From Arcanobacterium sp. (GTDB lineage Bacteria > Actinomycetota > Actinomycetes > Actinomycetales > Actinomycetaceae): a stretch of DNA of 64,000 bases. Below are positions 58,859 to 64,000 of this stretch, in pieces. The notes below the pieces were generated by a model. That model searched no databases, had not been told where the DNA came from, and saw only the letters and a list, made by a program, of their open reading frames with translations. Position 1 is the stretch's first letter. The number at the start of each line of letters is the position of its first letter. The translations under genes were made by a program, and so were the position numbers. The DNA lies in the NCBI GenBank assembly GCA_022783665.1, contig JALFZJ010000063.1:18801-82800 (forward strand), read 5' to 3'.

Positions 58859-59749
58859 ATGCTCGACGAAGAAACAATGCTCCGCACCAAAGTGGACGAT
58901 CTCGAAAGCCAAGGGCGCTACTACGATATGGTTGCCCCTTTGGAAGAACTCGTGGCAATGCTCTCGGTACGGTGCTCTGGCGGCGGATGCCATACAGCTC
59001 GAGAAACACCAGAATACGCTGCTGCACTCGATCGGCTTGGCGGGTTGCATCGCAACCTCGGCAATCTTGACCGCGCGTACGACATCTACCAAGAAGCAGT
59101 GCGCACCAGCGCAACGGTGTTCGGCACCAACGATCCCAACTACGCTACTACGCTCAACAACTACGCAGGGCTACAGCGTCTGCGCAAAGAATACGATCAA
59201 GCCGCAAACGGGTACCAGAAAGCGGAAGGAATCTACAACGATACCCTCGGGCCAAACCATGTGCTCACGGTGTCGTGCCTGAACAATCGCGGGCTTTTGT
59301 TCCAAGACCAAAACATGCTGAGCGAAGCCCTCCAACTCCACGAAGAGGCGCTACGGCGTCTCCAATCCGAAGCTGGCAATGAGGTAGCTCAAGCTACTAC
59401 GCTCAATAATCTCGCGAGTGTATATGCGAAGATGAAGCGCTACGACGAAGCCCGCACCTATATGGAGCAAGCTTCGGCAATCTATGAAAAGACGGTAGGG
59501 AAAAGTTCCGATCTTTACCTCGGGCAGATCCATAACCTTGCGTCGATGCAGGCGTTGAGCGGAGACTACCAAGGTGCCTTGGAGCGTTTTGAGTGGGTGG
59601 CACAACGCTGCCGAGAAATGTTTGGCCCTCGTAGCGACAATCTCGTGGCCGTACTGCGCAATCTTGACGCAGTGTATCAGCGCCTAGGAATGCCTGAGCG
59701 AGCAGCTGCAGCGCGATCTGAACTCGAAGGAATCCAGGCCAAAGGGTAG
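58859..59749 (+). CDS. Tetratricopeptide-repeat protein
   Basis: A 296-residue soluble protein built of about five kinesin-light-chain-type TPR units of 42 residues, recognisable by recurring A-LNN-A-L segments (YATTLNNYAGLQRLRKEYDQA, VSCLNNRGLLFQDQNMLSEA, ATTLNNLASVYAKMKRYDEA and NLASMQALSGDYQGALERFE). It has no signal peptide and no catalytic domain, so it probably acts as a scaffold. The activase gene ends 166 bases upstream, and the DUF4037 gene starts 5 bases downstream. It forms a three-gene operon with the next two genes. Its relation to the decarboxylase is unproven. Confidence 0.85.
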   Translation: MLDEETMLRTKVDDLESQGRYYDMVAPLEELVAMLSVRCSGGGCHTARETPEYAAALDRLGGLHRNLGNLDRAYDIYQEAVRTSATVFGTNDPNYATTLNNYAGLQRLRKEYDQAANGYQKAEGIYNDTLGPNHVLTVSCLNNRGLLFQDQNMLSEALQLHEEALRRLQSEAGNEVAQATTLNNLASVYAKMKRYDEARTYMEQASAIYEKTVGKSSDLYLGQIHNLASMQALSGDYQGALERFEWVAQRCREMFGPRSDNLVAVLRNLDAVYQRLGMPERAAAARSELEGIQAKG

Positions 59750-59754
59750 GCAGC

Positions 59755-60642
59755 ATGACGGACTATATTAAGGGCATCGAGCGTGCCAAGATGTGGTGGA
59801 TGATCGATCTGGCACCTGCTTTAGAGCAGCGTGTGCCAGACTTGTATCCCTATATTGCAGCAGGACTCGTGGGAGATGGTTCCGACTGCTTTGGTTTTGA
59901 CGACGAAATCTCGCTCGATCACGATACCGATACGCGAATCAAGATCTGGATCCCCATGGGAATCGGTGGTGAGGGCGCAGAATACCGGATTCGCGCCGCA
60001 CTAGGGATCGGGGCAGGGCCGTCGCTCACAGTGGAAGAGATTCCGAGCTTTTACCGCCGCTACACTGGCTTGGAGTTTTCCCCGCGAACCGAATCTGAAT
60101 GGCTTGCCATTGCGCAAAAGAATCTTGCAGCAGCCACAAACGGCGAGGTGTTTTTCGATTCGCCGGGGCGCTTTACGCAACGCCGCGAGGCACTGCTGAG
60201 CTATTACCCGAGCGATGTGCAGCTCAAGCTGCTCGAAAGCGCAGCATTGAAGATGGGCCAAGCAGGGCAATACAACTATCCTCGATGCATGAGGCGCGGG
60301 GAGACTGTGGCAGCTCAATTGGCGAAAAGCATTTTTATTGATTCCGCTATGGCTGCTATCTATGTGCTTAATCGACGCTATATGCCCTTTTATAAGTGGG
60401 CTCATCGTGGGTTGCGCGAGCTCGATATTCTTGGCGCACAGGCCTCCCAGCTACTGAGCTATATCGCTACAGCCGATATCGCCACCGAGCCCATCGAAGA
60501 GCTCAGTGCGCTGATCATCGCCGAGCTCCATCGCCAGCAGCTTTCAAGCGAGCCGAGCGGTTTTCTTGTACATCACGCACGCACTTTACGTGAACAGATC
60601 ATTGAACCAGATATTCGGGAGGTAAACCCATGGAAGAACTAA
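59755..60642 (+). CDS. DUF4037 protein (nucleotidyltransferase-like)
   Basis: A 295-residue protein of the DUF4037 family. The key segment is AGLVGDGSDCFGFDDEISLD followed by HDTDTRIKIW (about residues 37-65). It resembles the Gly-Ser and Asp-x-Glu/Asp active-site pattern of DNA polymerase beta-type nucleotidyltransferases, so nucleotide transfer to a protein or small molecule is possible but not shown. The rest is helical (QRREALLSYYPSDVQLKLLE, and PFYKWAHRGLRELDILG). No membrane segment. It starts 5 bases after the TPR gene and overlaps the DUF4125 gene by 13 bases. Confidence 0.85.
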   Translation: MTDYIKGIERAKMWWMIDLAPALEQRVPDLYPYIAAGLVGDGSDCFGFDDEISLDHDTDTRIKIWIPMGIGGEGAEYRIRAALGIGAGPSLTVEEIPSFYRRYTGLEFSPRTESEWLAIAQKNLAAATNGEVFFDSPGRFTQRREALLSYYPSDVQLKLLESAALKMGQAGQYNYPRCMRRGETVAAQLAKSIFIDSAMAAIYVLNRRYMPFYKWAHRGLRELDILGAQASQLLSYIATADIATEPIEELSALIIAELHRQQLSSEPSGFLVHHARTLREQIIEPDIREVNPWKN

Positions 60643-61286
60643 TGCACGAACACGGCGAGAATCCGCAGACGGATCTACCTGATCGCACCCAGATGATCAA
60701 AGATATTGTGCGAGATGAATGGGAAATGTTCACTGCCGTGCAAAACGTAGGCGGCCCTGCAGCATGCCAAAGCCAGGACGAGACCTTCACCATCATGCGC
60801 ACGGCACAGTTCTCCACATGGAGCGATGACACCCTCGAAAGCTACCAGCGCGACGTCTCTATCGCAAAAGTACGCGGCCGAAACTTGATGACGGAGAAGT
60901 ATGCACGGATGATGTCGGTAACGCACCCAGACGAATACGCTCAGATAGAATCACAGCTTCCGGCAATATCGGAGCATGCCTTTGATCTCGTGAATACTAT
61001 CGCCAGCCAGCATGAGCTCTGGGATCAGCAAGTAGCTGAAGAGTTCCCGAATTTACGTGGCCGCGGGCGCACGCGCGATGAGGAGGCGCAGGTTGGGGGC
61101 GGGCCGAGCGCCAATACGTATATGGTGGGAGAGCTCCTCACATATTCAGTGACGACGCTCGAAAGCATGATGCGCGATGTAGAGGTGGCTCTAGCCGAGA
61201 AGCGTAACCCTGTGCGTGATCAGCTCGAGTACACGATTAAGCAGTATGGATGGCCAGATCTTCAGACGGCGGAAGCTCATCAGTAG
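60630..61286 (+). CDS. DUF4125 family protein
   Basis: A 218-residue DUF4125 protein. The family pattern is clear: IVRDEWEMFTAVQNVGGPAA followed by CQSQDETFTIMRTAQFSTWS, with a Cys-Gln and several conserved Glu/Asp/His. Then come DVSIAKVRGRNLMTEKYARMM and a helical C-terminal part. Function unknown. GGAGG precedes the ATG, which lies inside the end of the DUF4037 gene, so translation is coupled. Its 3' end overlaps the convergent sortase gene by 50 bases. Confidence 0.87.
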   Translation: MEELMHEHGENPQTDLPDRTQMIKDIVRDEWEMFTAVQNVGGPAACQSQDETFTIMRTAQFSTWSDDTLESYQRDVSIAKVRGRNLMTEKYARMMSVTHPDEYAQIESQLPAISEHAFDLVNTIASQHELWDQQVAEEFPNLRGRGRTRDEEAQVGGGPSANTYMVGELLTYSVTTLESMMRDVEVALAEKRNPVRDQLEYTIKQYGWPDLQTAEAHQ

Positions 61287-62160
61287 CGGTCTTCTCGCGG
61301 CGCGACTTTACGTATACTCGCGTTTCGTATGCGCTATAGGGCACGGCAAGAATGATGACGACGCCGATGATAATCGCCCATGTTGGGAAACGCGGAAGCT
61401 CTGAGGCTTTGCCCGCATTGGCTAGATCTTTGGCGGGTGTGGGAAGCACTCGCTCACCCGTCACAAGGATTCGGTGAGAGTTAATTCCGAGGGGCGTACA
61501 CGTGATGAGTGTGGCGAGATCTCTTCCCTCTTCGACGAGGACTTCTTCGCTTTCATCTGGCTCTACTACCTTGATGGATTCGACGCGATAGGTGAGGGTT
61601 TCACCAAAGGTTTCGATGGTGAAGGTATCGCCGCGTTTTACTTTGTCGAGATTAGTAAACATCGTGGCAGATGCGAGCCCTCGATGTGCAGTGATGACCG
61701 TGCGCGTGGATGTGCCGCCTACGGGGAGTGAGGTACCTTCGAGGTGGCCTGCGCCTTTGAGAAGCACATCATCCGTGGAACCGTGATAGATGGGTAGGTC
61801 AACATCGATGCTCGGTATTCGTATGCGTGCCATGAGGCCATCTTCCCCGAGCGTGAGCTGCTCTGCATAGGGAAGCACGCCCATATTGCCTGCTACGGAC
61901 TCAACTTCGCCGGTGCCGGAAGGAATCCGTTCGTTTACTCCAAGCACGGCTCCAGCCGATAATGCTTCATTGTAGCGGTGAGCGTGCTCCAGTTGCTTCG
62001 TTTTTTCTGGCTGTGCACGATCTACGCGGGTGCCGTATGTATCGATGAGCTGGGATTGATCCCATTGGGATTTCCAGCTCGCTACGCTCGGATAGAGCAT
62101 AAGGCCAGTGCCTAACAGCAGCAAAAAGCTGACGAGATAGGCACTAATCATCCTTTTCAT
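61237..62160 (-). CDS. Class C (pilin) sortase, second pilus locus
   Basis: A 307-residue paralogue of the sortase at 40.8 kb. It has an N-terminal transmembrane helix, IDVDLPIYHGSTDDVLLKGAG, the His in TVITAHRGLASATMF, the Cys in TLITCTPLG and the Arg in SHRILVTGER, then a C-terminal transmembrane helix (TWAIIIGVVIILAVPYSAY). The lid region reads VLPYAEQL, without the common DP-aromatic pair. It should polymerise the pilin encoded 374 bases upstream. The 3' end overlaps the convergent DUF4125 gene, so the two units are mutually antisense at their ends. Confidence 0.94.
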   Translation of the reverse strand: MKRMISAYLVSFLLLLGTGLMLYPSVASWKSQWDQSQLIDTYGTRVDRAQPEKTKQLEHAHRYNEALSAGAVLGVNERIPSGTGEVESVAGNMGVLPYAEQLTLGEDGLMARIRIPSIDVDLPIYHGSTDDVLLKGAGHLEGTSLPVGGTSTRTVITAHRGLASATMFTNLDKVKRGDTFTIETFGETLTYRVESIKVVEPDESEEVLVEEGRDLATLITCTPLGINSHRILVTGERVLPTPAKDLANAGKASELPRFPTWAIIIGVVIILAVPYSAYETRVYVKSRREKTATDELPPSEDLAIHTA

Positions 62161-62534
62161 GCTGCTCGTTCCTTTATGCTTGGTGCTTGTATGGTGCCGT
62201 ATTCATATTGCTCGGTCGTTGCCCTGCCGCCAGTGATCGCTGCATTTGCGAATGCTCAGATTCGGTGGCGTTCAGCAGGCGCACTGAGCGAGCTTGGCGA
62301 GGCGGTGGCTCCTGCGAATACTACAGTTGACGTGATCTTCATACCTATGGTGGATGCTCACACGTATCGGTGGGTGCGCACCTAATGATACGCACCCACC
62401 GATACTGATTCGGCTAATACCATGCTCCACGCCTTGCTACGGGGAGTTCAACTTTGTAGAGCCTCACAAGTTGCGAGCATGGCTAGCCTCGATTAATGCT
62501 TCAAAGGCTTACGCCTTCTGGCATCCCCATGCTC
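62161..62534. other. Spacer between second pilin and sortase genes
   Basis: A 374-base gap, much longer than the 88 bases in the first pilus locus. It holds a strong hairpin (62364-62405, listed separately) and no supported gene. Confidence 0.5.
62364..62405 (-). terminator. Hairpin between second pilin and sortase genes
   Basis: GTATCGGTGGGTGCG pairs perfectly with CGCACCCACCGATAC (15-bp stem, 12-base loop). No T run follows on the minus strand. It is likely to reduce read-through from the pilin gene into the sortase gene. Confidence 0.65.
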
Positions 62535-63995
62535 TCAGGCATTCTTGCGGCGCATGTTCACGAAGGCCATGCCACCAGCCGTAGCCAACACTGCGAGGCC
62601 AGCAATGGTGAGGAGCACCTTGCCCTGCGCACCGGTAAGAGGCAGGTTCGGGCCGGTCTGTGGGGTGTTGACGACGTTTTCGGCTGGGTTCAGTTCATGC
62701 GTACCAGGCACAATCGTGATTGCCTTTATCTGGTCGTTCAGAACGAAACCTGCAGGAGCTTCGATTTCCTTCAGATACACGGTACGCTGGGTTGCTTTAT
62801 CGCCCTTACCGATGTAGATACCTGGGAAGTTTACTACACCCTGATCGTCAGAGGTTGCTTCAGCAAGAAGCTGCGTTGCTTGAGCATCTGCGTAGATGCC
62901 GAACTTGGCACCGGAAAGAGCCTTGGCTGGGGTTTGCGCATCCACTTTGGTGAACTGGTACTGACCATATTTCGGATCCTCTGTTGGAACGATTGGCGGA
63001 TCGTCTGGGTCTGGATCATCTGGGTCGTAGCCCTGGAACGGATCATACTCACCATCGATTGGCCAAGCGGCGTTCTTCACGATGCCACCCTCAGGCAGTG
63101 CAGTGATGGTGGTCTTCAGAGTAAACGTCACGGTGGCGCCAGCAGTCACTTTGGCCAAGCCAGCATCGGTGAGCGTGATTTTCACGTATTTCACCTGATT
63201 GGTGGTGCCTTTCGTGCCTTGTTCTACCTGGAAGTCGCCCGCCTCAAGAGCAGTCTCGCCAATTTTCACAGCAGCCGAGTTTTCCACATAAGTGAGGTAG
63301 CTCTGCAACTGATCCACCACGCCATACTGGCTTGGCTTAGCATCAGTGGCGGTGGTGGTAATAGTCCACGGAATCTCATCGCCAATCTTCTTAAGGTTGG
63401 CATCGTCTGCTTCCTTGGTACCAGGCGTGTTGACGTCGTTCTTGGGGTAGACGTGAACGTCGGTGATCCAGTCGCCGTCAGCATTCGGGAACGGGATGGT
63501 GACGAAGAATGGAGCTACCTTCTTAGTAATAGCGTTGTCACCCGTATTCGTTTCCGTCACGAGGTAAACACCCACGGGGAGACCCGCGAAAACGGTGACG
63601 CCCTCGCCGTCCGTCGTCTGCGCAGTACCCGCACCTAGCTGGTAGGTGCCACCCTGGGCATCCTTTACGGTCTGGCCGTCATAGGTCAGTCCCTCAACCT
63701 TGGCCCAATCGGCGTTGCTGTTGAGATTAAGACCCTGCACCGGAGCAACCGTGAACTCCACGCCAGCGAGCGGCGTGTTGCTCAGGCCAGGATTGAGCTC
63801 AGTGCCGTCACCTGCCTGCGTTGCGGCAGGCGAGTTTTCGTACTTATGAACGGTGATCGAACCGTTGCCGGTTGGCATATCGCCGTCTGCTGCGAACGCA
63901 CTGTGCACTAACGATACGCTTGTGAAAACGAACGTCAGAGCCAACGCCAGAGCTAAAGCAATGATGTGCTTTATCCCTTGTGGTTTTGCAACCAT
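62535..63995 (-). CDS. SpaA/SpaH-type major pilin, second pilus locus
   Basis: A 486-residue shaft pilin. The signal peptide runs to about AFAADGD. The pilin motif is WITDVHVYPKN (about residues 178-188). Ig-like domains follow; the E-box is VYLKEIEAPAGFV in the last CnaB domain, and the sorting signal LPLTG is followed by a hydrophobic helix and RRKNA. A linker rich in Asp/Pro (YDPDDPDPDDPP) joins the last two domains. Any tip subunit gene would lie upstream, outside the window, since the gene starts 5 bases from the window edge. Confidence 0.93.
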   Translation of the reverse strand: MVAKPQGIKHIIALALALALTFVFTSVSLVHSAFAADGDMPTGNGSITVHKYENSPAATQAGDGTELNPGLSNTPLAGVEFTVAPVQGLNLNSNADWAKVEGLTYDGQTVKDAQGGTYQLGAGTAQTTDGEGVTVFAGLPVGVYLVTETNTGDNAITKKVAPFFVTIPFPNADGDWITDVHVYPKNDVNTPGTKEADDANLKKIGDEIPWTITTTATDAKPSQYGVVDQLQSYLTYVENSAAVKIGETALEAGDFQVEQGTKGTTNQVKYVKITLTDAGLAKVTAGATVTFTLKTTITALPEGGIVKNAAWPIDGEYDPFQGYDPDDPDPDDPPIVPTEDPKYGQYQFTKVDAQTPAKALSGAKFGIYADAQATQLLAEATSDDQGVVNFPGIYIGKGDKATQRTVYLKEIEAPAGFVLNDQIKAITIVPGTHELNPAENVVNTPQTGPNLPLTGAQGKVLLTIAGLAVLATAGGMAFVNMRRKNA

Positions 63996-64000
63996 GTTGT

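Noticed and set aside
62496..63638. 380-codon frame antisense to the second pilin
   Set aside because: Mirror of a pilin gene with signal peptide, pilin motif and sorting signal; no start signal or domain of its own.

Overview
The window looks like a chromosome segment of an actinobacterium of the family Actinomycetaceae (Trueperella/Arcanobacterium/Actinomyces type). The reasons are a moderate G+C content (near 55% by eye), actinobacterial marker families (DUF3073, DUF3618, an actinobacterial sterol-carrier-like protein, MurT/GatD, a NUDIX-histidine phosphatase fusion, GTP-type PEPCK) and two sortase-assembled SpaA-type pilus loci like those of Actinomyces and Corynebacterium. The species cannot be named from the sequence alone.

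Positions 1-14.9 kb are accessory DNA. First comes a decaying prophage replication module: family A DNA polymerase, BRO/KilAC antirepressor, deoxyribosyltransferase-like protein, primase-helicase, VRR-NUC nuclease, SNF2 helicase, sigma-like regulator and HNH endonuclease. Three of these genes carry small indels. The packaging genes expected next are absent. In their place is a secreted protein with a C-terminal HHIVEQ-type HNH toxin domain, followed by a DUF1963 protein that is its likely immunity partner. Beyond it lies an IS graveyard: a damaged IS150-group IS3 element, a second IS3 element whose orfB contains a 78-bp inverted duplication of its own 5' end, and pieces of IS256 and ISL3/IS1249 transposases. 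The last item is the 5' remnant of a restriction-modification gene touching the stop codon of ychF.

Positions 14.9-51.5 kb are mostly intact core genome. In order: ychF; a phosphate/polyphosphate neighbourhood (DUF47-Pit transporter, a hypothetical gene, ppk1 and NUDIX-phosphatase); tRNA-Lys; a MscS-MsrB-nuclease/phosphatase operon; tRNA-Glu, -Asp and -Phe; murT-gatD; nhaA; murJ; small envelope proteins; gdhA; GTP-PEPCK; purA; a complete pilus operon (tip, major pilin, class C sortase); fba; and a MacAB-like efflux system.

Positions 51.5-61.3 kb hold the most interesting locus: a glycyl radical enzyme of the arylacetate decarboxylase family (relatives of p-hydroxyphenylacetate and indoleacetate decarboxylases), an OxlT-type MFS transporter, a PucR-type regulator and the cognate radical-SAM activase with two extra 4Fe-4S clusters. 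A compact TPR/DUF4037/DUF4125 operon of unknown function follows directly. The decarboxylase lacks the residues that bind the para-hydroxyl group in p-hydroxyphenylacetate decarboxylase, and no small subunit gene is present. A different arylacetate substrate is therefore likely, which would make the host a candidate producer of skatole, toluene or a related compound.

The window ends in a second pilus locus (sortase C and major pilin), whose upstream tip gene would lie outside the window.
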